Positions 21,814-33,664 of a DNA stretch of 64,000 nucleotides are shown here, one piece after another. Every line of letters begins with the position of its first letter. The first letter of the stretch is position 1. The notes under the pieces were generated by a model, which was given only the letters and a program-made list of their open reading frames with translations, was not told the origin of the DNA and did not search any database. The stretch lies in NCBI GenBank assembly GCA_029532415.1, contig JAQOTA010000015.1:1302001-1366000 (forward strand), written 5' to 3'. Position numbers and translations under genes: made by a program. Origin of the DNA: Marasmius tenuissimus (taxonomy: Eukaryota > Basidiomycota > Agaricomycetes > Agaricales > Marasmiaceae).

Positions 21814-23309
21814 ATGTCTTCTTACAAGATCTCCGTCCCAGATGAATCAATCGCCCTCTTGCGCAAGAAACTCGAGCTTACGAGGCTCCCAGATGAGCTG
21901 GACGGTGCGAGAAGGGACTATGGGGTGCCTCTGGCCGATATCAAACGACTGGCTTCCCTGTGGAAGGACGGCTACGATTGGAGGAAACACGAAAAGGCGC
22001 TGAACGACGAGTTGCCTCAGTTCACTCGCGATATCGAGGTGGATGGCTTCGGGGTCTTGAACATCCATTACGTGCACAAAGAAAGCGAGGCAAAAAACGC
22101 AATTCCTCTGTTATTTGTTCATGGATGTACGAGCTTGTGCTGCTCCGATATGTTCGTTCATGCTGAATGTTCGTATAGGGCCAGGAAGTTTTATTGAAGT
22201 TCGCAAGATTCTGCCTCTGTTGACATCTGGCGCGCCCAGTTTCCACGTCGTCGCTATTGGCCAGCCAGGGTATGGCTTCTCAGAGGGCCCAAAGAAGAAA
22301 GGGTTCAGTATTCCCCAGTATGCCGAGGCAGGTATTACGCCCCACGCCCTCGTCCCATTCTGACTGCCATGTCTTGCAGCTTGGACACAAACTCATGCTC
22401 GCATTGGGCTACGATGAGTATGGTGAGCTAATCGTCCTGAGTGACAACTAAAAGCTCTCAGCTCACTCACCGCGCTCAGTCACACAAGGCGGCGACTGGG
22501 GTTACTTCGTACGTCTGCTCCAGCACTCGATCGAATACCTACGACTCATATCCATTTCCCACTCTTAGGTCACCCGCGCAATCTCAAGCGTGTACGGCCC
22601 CAAACACGCCAAAGCCTGGCATACCAACATCCAACTGTACGTCTTCACCATACTTGGATCTCCCCTCGAGGTTAAGTATCTTCCTAGCGGCACCCCCTCT
22701 GAGTCTGAACCGCCAGAAGGTTACACAGAGGCTGAAAAAGCAGGCCTCGCACGTACGAAATGGTTCCTGGAGAAAGGATCCGGATACATGCAGGAACACA
22801 ACACGCAACCCCAAACCCTCGGATACAGTCTCGCCGACTCCCCCGTCGGTCTTCTCGCCTGGATCTATGAGAAACTGGTCAACTGGACAGACTCATACCC
22901 TTGGGATGATGATGAGGTCTTGACTTGGATTTCCATCTACTGGTTCTCTCGTGCTGGACCTGCTGCGTCGATCAGGAATTATTATGAGTTGACTATCAAG
23001 GGTGGGAGGGAGTGGGTACACAAGACCTATCCTACGAGTATTCCGATCGGGCATTCATCTTTCCCCAAGGGCCTGATTATCCATCCGAGATCGTAAGTGT
23101 TTCTTCCGTCTGGGTCAAGCTGGTCGTGCTAATGCGGGCTCACTGACAGATGGGTCAAAGAGAATAACGTAGTATTTGAGTCCACGCACGATACGGGTGG
23201 TCATTTTGCAGCGCACGAAAAACCTATCGAGCTGGTGGACGACCTGAGGAAGATGTTTGGGAGGGGCGGGCCAGCTTTCGGAGTAGTGTCCGGTAAAGAT
23301 GGTTATTGA
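21814..23309 (+). CDS. Microsomal-type epoxide hydrolase, copy 1
   Basis: Alpha/beta hydrolase that opens epoxides to vicinal diols. The N-terminal EHN domain reads [20 protein letters not shown] with LADIKRL and [13 protein letters not shown] sequence. The oxyanion motif HGWPGSF is split by an intron (about 22128-22179). The nucleophile Asp lies in [10 protein letters not shown] (near 22490) and the catalytic His in [12 protein letters not shown] (near 23195). The lid region carries [21 protein letters not shown]. About seven introns; the one at 22328-22379 appears to use a GC donor, because the nearby GT would shift the frame into a stop. The frame is otherwise intact to TGA at 23307-23309. 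It is a tandem duplicate of the next gene and close to P450s, consistent with joint epoxidation and hydrolysis of a substrate; this is inference. Confidence 0.9.
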
Positions 23310-23664
23310 CATTGAGTATAACGCATTTTCGATTCTATCTATTTCATGTTTTGGTTTGCCTAGGGTAGTGGTATGTGCTGTACTGTAGTGATGACGATTC
23401 AACATAGCAATATTGTACCGTAGATACTCAGTTGAGCGAGTTACAGTGGCGGAACTAACTGACGGCCATTCATTATTCCCAGGGCTAGGGGCTTCTCCAC
23501 ACTTTTCCCGCACGCTTTATCATCCACCTTTTGAGTCATCTCCTCATTGCCCACGAACGGGCAATTCAGCCGTGGGTTTACTAATCCAAAAGAAAGACCT
23601 TATACTTAAAGGGTGGTCCTGGTGACTTTTTGCGAGGAGCGAGTACAATCACATCAACCTAATC
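23310..23664. other. Spacer between epoxide hydrolase copies, promoter of copy 2
   Basis: Holds the 3' flank of copy 1 and, at 23531-23560, the promoter block shared with copy 1. A TATA-like CTTATACTTAAAG lies near 23600. No other gene seen. Confidence 0.5.
23531..23560 (+). promoter_or_regulatory. Promoter block of epoxide hydrolase copy 2
   Basis: TTGAGTCATCT, then TTGCCCACGAACGG, matching 21736-21764 upstream of copy 1. It lies about 105 bases before the ATG. Confidence 0.4.
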
Positions 23665-25169
23665 ATGTCTTCTTACAAGATCTCCGTCCCAGATGAATCA
23701 ATCGCCCTCCTGCGCAAGAAACTCGAGCTTACGAGGTTACCAGATGAGCTGGACGACGCGGGAAGGGACTATGGGGTACCTCTGGCCGATATCAAACGAC
23801 TAATCTCTCGATGGAAGGATGGCTACGACTGGAGGAAGCACGAAAAGGCGCTAAATGACGAATTGCCCCAGTTCACTCGCGATATCGAGGTGGATGGATT
23901 TGGGGTGTTGAACATTCACTACGTGCACAAAGAAAGCGAGTCGAAGAGCGCAATTCCTCTATTGTTCACCCATGGGTGTACGTGTTTATACCTTTTCGAT
24001 AGATCCATGTGTTGACTGTTTGTGAAGGGCCAGGAAGCTTTATTGAGGTTCGCAAGATTCTGCCTCTGTTGACATCTGGCACGCCCAGTTTCCACGTCGT
24101 TGCTATCGGCCAGCCAGGGTATGGTTTCTCAGAGGCACCAAGGAAGAAAGGGTTTAGCATTCCACAATATGCGGAGGTAGGTTTCCCGGCACAAATGTTA
24201 ACAACCCATATTGATAACGATATAGCTCGGGCACAAGCTCATGCTTGCACTATGATATGACGAATACGGTAAGTTCAATGAGCATCGAGCTATCGTTGGT
24301 GGGGCTTTCGACTCACAAGTTGCCCTCGGTGACTCAAGGAGGTGACTGGGGTTACTCAGTACGTCTCACCCTGTTGAAATCCAACTGAACAATACGACTC
24401 ACTACGCACTATGGTCCACCATTTCCAGGTTACCCGTGCTATCTCGAGCACGTATGGTCCCAGACACGCCAAAGCCTGGCACACCAACGTCCAATTGTAC
24501 GTCCTCTGACACCATGTTCAGCGTTAATCTCACAATTGGCTCTATTCAAGTGGGGACCCCCCTGAATCCGAACCTGCAGAAGGCTACACAGAGGCTGAAA
24601 AAGCAGGTCTCGCACGTACTAAGTGGTTCCAAGAGAAAGGAACCGGATACATGCAAGAACACAATACCCAACCTCAGACTATCGGATACAGTCTCGCCGA
24701 CTCCCCCGTCGGTCTCCTCGCTTGGATCTACGAGAAGCTGGTCAACTGGACAGATTCATACCCTTGGGATGACGATGAAGTTTTAACCTGGATCTGTATC
24801 TACTGGTTTTCCCGAGCTGGACCTGCTGCGTCGATCAGAAACTATTACGAGTCTACCGTCAAGGGCGGAAGACAGTGGCTGCTCAAGACGTATTCGACGA
24901 GTGTTCCGATTGGGCATTCATATTTCCCCAAGGAACTTTATGTCGTGCCAAGATCGTACATGATTTTGTTCGCCTGGATTAACCCGGTCGTGCTAATCCA
25001 GATTCACAGATGGGTGAAAGAAGACAACGTTGTGTTTGAGTCTGTCCACGACACAGGTGGCCATTTCGCAGCGCACGAAAAACCCGTCGAGTTGGTGGAT
25101 GACTTGAGGAAGATGTTCGGGAAGGGTGGTGGAGCTTTCGGAGTAGTGCCCGGAAAAGACGGTTATTGA
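23665..25169 (+). pseudogene. Epoxide hydrolase copy 2, in-frame stop in an exon
   Basis: Very close paralogue of the copy at 21814, with the same start ([16 protein letters not shown]), the same intron positions, [17 protein letters not shown] and [12 protein letters not shown]. In the short exon that reads [14 protein letters not shown] in copy 1, this copy has TGA at 24253-24255 in place of the Gly codon. No GT donor or alternative acceptor lets the exon be skipped around it. Splicing is otherwise regular; here the homologous intron has a normal GTAGGT donor, unlike the GC donor of copy 1. The downstream exons are open to the normal end, so the break is recent, or it is a sequence error, or it is read through. 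If real, the product would stop before the nucleophile Asp and be inactive. Promoter sequence is still shared with copy 1. Confidence 0.75.
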
Positions 25170-26233
25170 TATGAAGTATAACGCATTCTGCAGTCGAGGT
25201 CTATGACTTCTAATGGTTGTCTACGTCGTCTTCTTATCTGCTTTTGAGGGTAGGCCACTGGCCGTAGCGGTATTGGGTGTAAGTCAGTGCAATTTTCGTT
25301 ATTTAATGGCTCTCAGTCGATTTCCCAATACAACCTACCTCCCTTACCCGCTAAGCTGGGTATCGAAGATTGTCTGTAGGGAAATCTGTGGCTTTCCATT
25401 CATGGCATCACCAACCACTTGCGGTCCTTCCGCTGGGCGCATGAAAATAGGAATATAAGCGTCCATGGCTGACGTGTGGGAGGATTTCCTTTTCACGAAA
25501 AGTCTTCTTGGATCCCTTGCAGTGTGCAGAATCATCTTGTTCGCCATGTTCTCCCAACTAAAGCCTTGGACGAGCTGGCTCTGGCCACGGGGTACCCGCC
25601 GTCAATCAGTTTTGTGGCAAAACACCCGGGGCGTAGAACCTCTCCTGAACAGGTGGATAAACCTCAGTGGGTCCGATTCAATTATACTACCAGCAGTCAA
25701 AACAAGAGGTACCCACTCCGAGTCGAATCGGAGAATCAGCTGGCTCTGGAAAGGGTTTGGAGGATTCCCTGATCCTGGGGAAGGACGAGATTATTTGGAA
25801 GCTAAAAGGTATGTGCGACCACTACGCTACCTCTGCCAGACTGCGCCAGTGCGACAAAGCTAACACTCGGCTATATTATATTTCGCTCGATACTGTGGAC
25901 GATCGATATCCTCAAGGCTTTCGAAATACTTCCTTTCAGAAATATTACAGAGGAATCGATTCCTGAATACCCACACCAGTCAGTTCACGTCGAGGACAAC
26001 TCTCTCAGCGCATGCGATAGTCTTAAGTACCATGGATGATCACCTCAAGACTACAAGTTCCTCTTTGGACCTGTATGTAACAGTATATGTGACATTGATG
26101 TTCAGTCACACCAGTGTATTCTCTTTCTAGGAATTGTGCAGTCAGTTGAAGTAGAAATGTCGGTTTTCAATAACATCATACACTCCTCTTCTATCCTGTT
26201 TTCCGATGGGCTAAAGTACATAGGACTCTGTCT
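25170..26233. other. Intergenic, possible gene remnant
   Basis: About 1 kb between the hydrolases and the P450 gene. Overlapping short frames at 25465-25966 (+) include peptides such as PEQVDKPQWVRFNYTT that look protein-like, but no continuous spliced model or known family emerges. Confidence 0.35.
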
Positions 26234-28080
26234 TCAGGAACGACGACCCTCTACGTTGAGGTAAACGGGTTTCCCTTCGTAGACAGATACAAAGTCGTCC
26301 TTGAGACGAAAAGGAGCTCTGGATTGATAACTGAGTAACCCACGTAAGTCTGCACAAACAACGCGCTAAACTTACCGCAGGTCCTCTGTCGAGGTAGGAA
26401 GGAGTTTCAGTTTCCGGAACATATTCGCCAGCAGAAGATACATCATACACCACGCGAAGCTGGAAAAAAGAGTCTGCCATTGGTCCGCGTCAAGAAGCGA
26501 TAACACTCACTGCATCCCAACGCAACTCCTCGGTCCCCTCGAGAAAGTAACCAAGTACTTCTCGAGCTTCTGACTATCTTCCTGTAGCCACCTCTCCGGC
26601 CTGAAGGTATGCGGTTCCGGGAAGATCTCAGGATTGAGATGCACGAAGCAAGTGGACATTCCGACGATGGTCTGTGTTGTACGTTGAGTACGCGACGTCG
26701 AAAGCACCAAAAAGCCATCTTACTCCCACGGGAATGGGTTCCCGTCCAATGACCGTGTCTTCAGGTGTGACCACCCTGGTCATCGGAGCTATAACCCCCA
26801 TCGAAAGTCTCAATCCCTCTTTGATGACGGCGGTCTGGAGCTCGGACGATGAGTAAGAGACGAATTGCGAATGACCCCAGCACGTACCATGTATGGTAGC
26901 TTCTCCAAGGCACTCATGCCTAGCGGTATGCTTCCCAATTCAGGCCACGCTTTGTCCAACTCTCCAATAAGTGCCTCCAAAATCTCTTCGTCCCCTAGAA
27001 CCGCACGAATAGCAATAAAAACAGCGTTTGCAGTCGTATCGACTCCGGCGAACTTGAGGTTCATTGCTTCCGATGCGAGCCACAGCCGAGGTTCGACTGG
27101 CGGTCGATTCCCTCCGGATCGCTTTAGAATCGTCTGAAAAAAACTTATGTTTGTTTCATCGACCTCGGATAGAGGAGAATTAAGGGCGTCGTCCGCTACT
27201 AGCTCAAGAGCTTTGGCTTCGTTTGGGCTGACGCGGGTCTCGTGTAATGTTAGGAGTTTGACGACTTTGCGAGGGAGATTTTTCATTAGGAACCAGATGG
27301 TCGATCGGTCCGGTGTTTGTTTAATACTCGAGATGAGGCCTGAGGAGGTCAGGGCGCTGATGGCGTCCAGGTTGGGGAAACAGAAGATTGGGATGAGTTC
27401 AGCAAAGAACGGGCGAAGTGAGTACCCCAAGTCCATCGGCGGGTTGGGTTTGTTGTATGTGCTAAGTAGTTCGTTGATGAAAGAATCGACCTAAACGAAA
27501 GTCACAATGAGTTGAGAACACAGATTTCTATCCGTGGAAGTGACCTTTTCTTGAATTATCGACTGACGTCCGAGAACTGAGCGCTTCGAGAAAAATGGTT
27601 GTATCATAGACCTCCTCGTCAAAGCTTCCTGGGGATCCAAGAGTCCAAAGAGGTGTAGAAAGGTCTCAACGGGGCTGTACGCTTTGGAGTCTTTCGAAAA
27701 TTTCGATCCAACAGCGTAGATGTCTCCATATGCATCCAATTGGCTGAAATGCAGCTACAAAGCCATTTTGAATAAGTTGCAGTACAGGCTGGACAGATCA
27801 CCACTCACTTCATTGGGCCCTACACGAACGATAGGACCTATCGGAATCTGTGAGTGAAACGAGCAGAGTCATATGTTCAAAGTTACGCACCATATTGCCG
27901 ATGAAGTTTCTCCAGCTCTCCCACCCAATCTGAATATAGTGTTTCGTAGTACTCCTTGTACAAAGTTGTCCACCGCGCTAAGGAAGGCCCAGGAAAGCGA
28001 TTCAGACGTTGGTTGCTGTTTTTGAGGAGCACAAAAAGCGTTCCTAGGGTAAGAAGCGATAAGACGACGACGACGCTCAT
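26234..28080 (-). CDS. Cytochrome P450, copy 1 of a tandem pair
   Basis: Membrane-anchored haem monooxygenase. I start at 28080 (MSVVVVLSLLTLGTLFVLL), which gives an N-terminal ER anchor followed by the proline hinge RFPGPSLARW. The I-helix reads LKFAGVDTT (near 27050), the K-helix ExxR is EGLR (near 26815), PERW is near 26605, and the haem loop is FSRGPRSCVG (near 26530), with the Cys as haem ligand. About eight introns. Splicing at the haem loop gives GMHFAWCMMYLLLANMF, as expected after the Cys loop. The C-terminus ends YEGKPVYLNVEGRRS. No break seen. It is paralogous to the next P450 upstream and shares promoter sequence with it. Substrate unknown. Confidence 0.92.
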
Positions 28081-28502
28081 GGTCCGCTCTAGTGGCGAGG
28101 TTGTTTCAGGCGAAACATTCATTTTTGACTTCGATTCTCCTTGTGACATTCTGTACTTCAACCGTCACTGATACCCTAACCATCACTGTAATGGTTCAGG
28201 TCGGGATATACCTTGGGGTCCGGTCTTGAATGGAGGTCGGTAGCAGTGAGATGGGGACATATCGAGCGGTGTCTGAAGATGAGGGGCGAGGAATTACATT
28301 GTTGGACGAAGTAGAGTAAAAGAGAGTAGAACGTCACGGCAAACTGTGTCGCGTCCAATTCCCACGCACGACTGTTGTAGTGCATCACTGTTCAATATGT
28401 CGAGTTCAATCTGAGTCTCGAACTACGCTACAAAGCATTTGCGGAGTTCTCAATACTTAAGAAATGACCTCTATCCGTTTCCTATGCGGCGGATGAAAGT
28501 AC
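28081..28502. other. Promoter of P450 copy 1
   Basis: About 420 bases. It contains a block at 28349-28370 matching one upstream of P450 copy 2 at nearly the same distance from the ATG. Upstream Met codons at 28161 and 28146 are in frame with the P450 but precede the natural anchor. Confidence 0.5.
28349..28370. promoter_or_regulatory. Conserved P450 promoter block, copy 1
   Basis: GCGTCCAATTCCCACGCACG, about 271 bases upstream of the ATG at 28080. It matches GCGTCCGATTCCCACGCACG at 30618 upstream of copy 2, with one change. Confidence 0.45.
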
Positions 28503-30344
28503 CTAGGAATGACGGGCCTCTATGTTAACGTAGACGGGCTTCCCTTCGTACACAGATACAAAATCATCTTTGAGGCAGAACGGAGCCCTGCATCGATAGC
28601 TAAGTAGCCTGTACAGCTTTAGAAGTGATGCCCGACATACCTCAAGTCCTCTATTGAGGTAGGATAAAACTCCAGTTTCCGGAAGACATTCGCCAGCAGA
28701 AGGTACATCATGCACCACGCGAAACTAGGGAAACAAAAATTCGTCAGTGGTTGTACTCAAAGAACCAAATCACTCACTGCATCCCAACGCAACTCCTCGG
28801 TCCTCTCGAAAAAGTGACCAAGTATTTCTCGAGCTGTTGACTATCGTCCTGTAACCACCTCTTTGGTTGAAACGCGCGCGGTTCCGGAAATATTTCGGGA
28901 TTTAGATGGACGAAGCAATTGGACATCCCGACTGTTGTCTACTTGGTATGATGAGTACGCGGTGGGAACGCGAAAGAACCGTCTTACTCCTACGGGAATA
29001 GTTTCCCCTCCGATAATCGTGTCTTCGGGGTTGACGACCCTAGTCATTGGAGCCACCACTCCCATCGAAAGCCTTAGACCCTCTTTGATAACGGCAGTCT
29101 GAATGTCGGAGTGATAAGTGGATTTCAAGACATGGAAGACCTCAAGAACGCACTAGATAGGGCAGCTTCTCCAACGTGGTCATGTCGGGAGGTGTACTTC
29201 CTAGGTCCGGCCAAGCTTCTTTCAACTCCTTGACAAGTGTCTCCAGAATCCCCTCGTCGCCTAACACGGCACGGATCGCCAAGAAGACGACGTTTGCAGT
29301 CGTATCGACGCCCGCAAACTTGAGATTCATTGCTTCCGACGCGAGCCACCGTCGAGGCTCGACCGGTGGACGATTGCCTTCGGATCGTTGGAGGAGCGTA
29401 TGGAAAAAGTTCGCGTTACTTCCTTCAAAGTCGGATAGTGAAGAGCCAAGGGCGTCGTCGGCTACAAGCTGCAGGGCTTCGGCTTCATTCGAGCTGACGC
29501 GATTCTCTTGCGATGTTAGGATTTGAACGACTTTTGGTGGGAGATTCTTCATCAGAAACCATATGGTTTTCCGGTCTGGTGCTTGTTTGATGCTGGAGAT
29601 GAGACCCGAAGAAGTCAAGGCGTTGACGGTATCCAGGCTGGGGAAACAGAACTTTGGGATGGCTTCAGCAAAGAACGGACGAAATGTGTATTCCAGGTCC
29701 ATCGGAGGGTCGGTTTTGGTGTATGTTTTGAGCAGTCCGCTGATGAAGTCATCGACCTGAACGAAATATGAATTTAGTAGATTCCAGGCCGACAATTCAG
29801 GATGGAATTGGCCTTCTCTTGAACGACCAATTCACGGCCGAGGACTGAGCGTTTCGAAAAGAATGGTTGTATCATAGACCTCCTCGTCAATGCTTCCCGA
29901 GGATCCAAGAGTCCGAAAAGGTGCAGAAAGGATGCAACAGGGCTGTACGCGCTGGGGTCTTTTGTGAATTTCGATCCAACAGCATAGATGTCGCCGTATG
30001 CATCTGGGTGGCTGAAATGAAGCTACGAAAGTGTTGTAGTTGATTACAGCACGAGGAGTTTACAAATCGCTAACCTCGTTGGGCCCTACACGGACAATGA
30101 GACCTGGAAGAACTTGTTAGTGGACGAAAGGAATCGAGAATCGAGAGCACGCACCATATTGCCGATGAAGTTTCTCCAGCTCTCCCACCCAGTCCGAATG
30201 CACCGTTTCGTAGTACTCCTTGTACAAAGTTGTCCATCGCGCAAGGAAAGGCCCGGGAAAGCGATTCAAACGTTGGTCGCTGCTGCTTTTGAAGAGTACA
30301 TAGAGGATTCCTAGAATGAGAGGCAATAACGCAACGATGCTCAT
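28503..30344 (-). CDS. Cytochrome P450, copy 2 of a tandem pair
   Basis: Close paralogue of the P450 at 26234-28080 in the same orientation. It starts MSIVALLPLILGILYVLF (anchor) and RFPGPFLARW. The I-helix is LKFAGVDTT (near 29305), the K-helix EGLR (near 29070), the PERW equivalent reads PKRW (near 28860), and the haem loop is FSRGPRSCVG (near 28795). Intron positions match copy 1. Two acceptors have slipped by a few bases between the copies, for example after the helix A exon (QYG joined to LIVRVGPNE here, GPIVRVGPNE in copy 1). The stop is TAG at 28503-28505. No frameshift seen. The gene diverges from the amidohydrolase at 30863. Confidence 0.92.
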
Positions 30345-30862
30345 GGTCTGCCGCTTTGGGTTGACGAGGAGGCCGTGGAATCCCAAGTCGAGATATCAAG
30401 GATTTTATACCCTTCCCTTCCGTCACCATTCATATACTTCGTGTCGGGCGATTCATCCTGTCTAGGCCCTTGACGGATTAATTGTAAGCTGAAAGGGCAG
30501 AGCCCATGAGGACGCGTGCATCTCGAGCGAAGGAAAGTAAGTGGAGATGAGAGCATTCCATCGCTAGCGCTGGTTGAAGAGCCGACGAAGCGACAAGGCT
30601 TAGGCTTAGTCTGGGACGCGTCCGATTCCCACGCACGTCCCTTGTCAGACCCTCCATCATAGGCATTTTCGTTGTCAACCTCGAACTGTGCTACAGTGCT
30701 TTTCCAAGCTCATGCAAGGTCGAACGTGACCTCTATCTCTCTCCTTTGCCATCGGACTTGCCGAGGACATCGACTGGGAATTTGGGAGAGACTGGGAATC
30801 ATGTGTCCAATGTTCCACAAGTAACCTATTGGTACCACTACCAGTCATCTTCGACCAGAACC
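30345..30862. other. Shared promoter region of P450 copy 2 and the amidohydrolase
   Basis: About 520 bases between divergent genes. The P450 promoter block lies at 30618-30637. No coding exon recognised. Confidence 0.5.
30618..30637. promoter_or_regulatory. Conserved P450 promoter block, copy 2
   Basis: GCGTCCGATTCCCACGCACG, about 274 bases before the ATG at 30344 and 226 bases before the amidohydrolase ATG at 30863. Further conserved bases (TCGAACT then GCTAC) follow in both P450 copies. Confidence 0.45.
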
Positions 30863-32844
30863 ATGGAGCTTTATCCCGGGGCACCAACGGAAACGAGACC
30901 TAAACTGTGCGTGCTACATCTTTGCGGCTTGGCTCTGGTTATGGCTCACAGAACAGATATAACAGATTGCCGAAGCTTGCCATCAAGCCCTGGGTTCCGG
31001 CCAAACCGCTATCTCTGACCCTTCGAAATGCACTTGTTATCGATCCTGCGTCCGGCAGACTATTGGATGAAAAGCAGACACTGGTACTGAAGGACGGGTA
31101 CATACACTCGGTCTCCAAAACTCAAGATGACGAAAAACACGATCAGGAGAGTTCTGTGATTGATCTGAATGGTCTTTACGTCTGCCCGTAAGTAACACAT
31201 CGCTTGACACACTGGAGTACTGACTTGGTACTGACTTATGCCCTATAGCGGACTTATCGATTGCCATGTACATGTCACCGCCGTTCCCGGCGTCAAGGTC
31301 AGATACTGTAAGGCTTGTCAAAGACCCTTGTCTGAGCTGAGTCGCAGACGATGGGGGACTTGATCAGGCTCTCGGAACAAGAAGTTTATCTACGAACAAC
31401 CTACACCTTGCGAGGTACAGATTTTCGCCATATCTCACTGGTCGTACAGCTCACGAAAGAATGCGGCAGAGATGTTGATGCGAGGATTTACGACCGTCCG
31501 AGATACTGGTGGAGCCTCCAAAGTCATCGCAAACGCCATCGAAGAAGGTCTATTGCTTGGACCAAGGTTATTTCAGTGCGGCAAAGCTTTGTCCCAAACG
31601 GGTGAGTCCCTTACTCCTTCCCCAGTCTCCTTTGTACTCATGCTCGTGCCCGAAGGCGGACACGGAGATTTCACCCCAGCGCAGTCGGGGGGTCCTGAGC
31701 ATGGATGCTGTGGCGGCCATTCCAAACTCTTTGCCCGTGTTGCCGATGGAGTACCAGCGGTTCTGTCCGCAGTGCGGGGAGAGCTGAAAGCTGGCGCCGA
31801 TTGTTCGTTCGCCCCTCTGTCGTTTTTTTCTGTTTCAACTGATTCCTCGACTCTATCTGGACATAACAGTCATCAAGATCATGGTTGGCGGCGGTGTAGC
31901 TTCTGAAACCGACGCGATCGAAACAGTGCAGTACACTGCTGAGGAAATTCAGGCAATAACGACGAGTTGTCGGCAAATGGGTGGAAAGATGGGTACGTGA
32001 CCTCTACGAAGGCCCTTTCCGAGTTCTTATTCGTCTCATCTCCAAAGCCACTGCCCATGCATACACTGTTGAGGCGATTCGACATGCAATCGATAACGGC
32101 GTTCTGGGTATTGAGCACGGAAACCTCATTGACGAGCCAACAGCGACCTTGTATGTTTCCATTGCGAGCGGCCTACTATAGAACTTGACTTTGGCATTTA
32201 TAGGATGGCCTCCAGAGGAATCTTTGTAACGGATTTCTACACAGATGTTTGCCCGAGGTTCTGATCAAGTATTTATTAGCTCACTCCGACCTTGTCTTGT
32301 TATGGGATTATGGTTCGACCGCCATTCGAAGACTTTCTCCCTCCAGATGGCAAGAAGAAGAATGCGGAAGTGATGAAGCAAGGCTTGGACGCGTTGAAGA
32401 TTGCTCACAAAGCCGGAGTTACGATTTGCTAGTATGTTCGACTCTCTCCCAAGCTGCGCTAGACGCACTGAGTGTTGGATAGCGGGACGGACCTCCTTAC
32501 GTCGATGCAAGCTCTGCAAACCGAAGAGTTCACAGTACGAGCACAGGTGCTCCCATCGCCCGAGATTCTCAAGCATGCTACAACTAACGCAGGTGAGCTC
32601 GTTTTGCCCGTATGTTTTTTGTGTAAATCTAATTTGCTCCTGTACTGCAGCAAAGATGCTTAAGAAGTCGTCGCTGCTTGGTACCGTTTCTGCTGGTGCC
32701 TTTGCTGACCTTCTGGTATTGAAGGCAAACCCGCTCGAGGATATCACTGTTTTTGACAGGCCGGAGGAAAGCATGCTGGCGATCCTGAAGGAGGGTCGTG
32801 TCGTCATGAGCAAGGTCGAGGGTTTGCAGAAATTAGAGTCGTAG
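30863..32844 (+). CDS. Metal-dependent amidohydrolase (imidazolonepropionase / Xaa-Pro dipeptidase-like)
   Basis: Cytosolic TIM-barrel hydrolase of the COG1228 type. The first exon ([15 protein letters not shown]) joins across an intron of about 60 nt to [19 protein letters not shown]. The first metal motif is GLIDCHVHV, split by an intron near 31190. Then come [10 protein letters not shown] (near 31480), [15 protein letters not shown] (near 31870), the metal His in [11 protein letters not shown] (near 32050), [10 protein letters not shown] (near 32110), and the metal Asp in CYGTDLLTS (near 32490, split by an intron). The C-terminal sandwich reads [17 protein letters not shown]. About ten introns, and the frame is restored at each. 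These enzymes hydrolyse amides, dipeptides or lactams; the actual substrate is unknown. Its position beside the P450s suggests, but does not show, a shared pathway. Confidence 0.9.
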
Positions 32845-33117
32845 CTCAAGTCTTGGGGCGCTTGAGGTCACTAGATCTTCACGTGACCGCGCTACTACCT
32901 GAATCTTGCTTTGGATTGTACCTTTAGTTTCCGTGTTCTCGTTTCTTTCGGCGCGCGAACAAGGCATTGAGTACCTCCTAGAGCTGATTTTAGGTGCTGG
33001 CAAGTGCCCAAGAGGTATGAACATCTTCCTGGCCACTACGATAGTGTACAGTTTGAAGTAGGAACGCGATTAGTGTTCTCTTGGGAAGTCAGTGCAGCCT
33101 TGGAGGTAAAATCATTA

Positions 33118-33638
33118 GTCTATAAGTTAACCCCCCACTGTCCCTGTGGGAATTTTTTTTCGAATCACGTGAAGTGCTCAACTCGGTGTCGTCGCGTCGC
33201 GAGCTGGATCAGAAAGGGCAAAATCGACGTGTTCTGTTCTGGTAAGCGCGGCTATATGCACTCTAGCAGAACACTCAGCCTCTTATACAAGAGAACAAGC
33301 TTCAGCTACACCAAATAATGCAAGAAATCCAATTAGCCACCCCTCACACTCAACCCATCCGCCCCCTGATTTGATTGGACAACGTGGTAATCTCAAACGT
33401 AATACATATTACTCACCACTCGCTCTGCCTCTCAATGAGCCCAATATCCTCACCCTACGCCAGCTGACTTCACGAAAGCCTGCGATGAGACTAATGCTGT
33501 GGTTTTAAACAGGCTGTGAACCACACAGAGCCAAAAATACTTAGAATATACCTATCTTTTGTGCGGTGAGAGGACGAAGGACGTGGGAAATTGGGCGCAA
33601 AAGTTCCCACAGGGAGGTGGGCGCGATAGCCCGCAGAC
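33118..33638. mobile_element. MITE-like element with inverted ends and TA flanks
   Basis: The left end reads GTCTATAAGTTAACCCCCCA and the reverse complement of the right end reads GTCTGCGGGCTATCGCGCCC. Both are followed by TCCCTGTGGGAA. Most differences between the ends are transitions. A TA dinucleotide flanks each side (33116-33117 and 33639-33640), the target duplication of Tc1/mariner-type elements. About 520 bp, no transposase. It sits within the intergenic stretch 32845-33892, which otherwise shows no gene. Confidence 0.55.
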
Positions 33639-33664
33639 TATATCTGAACGGGTGTCGCGTTCAC

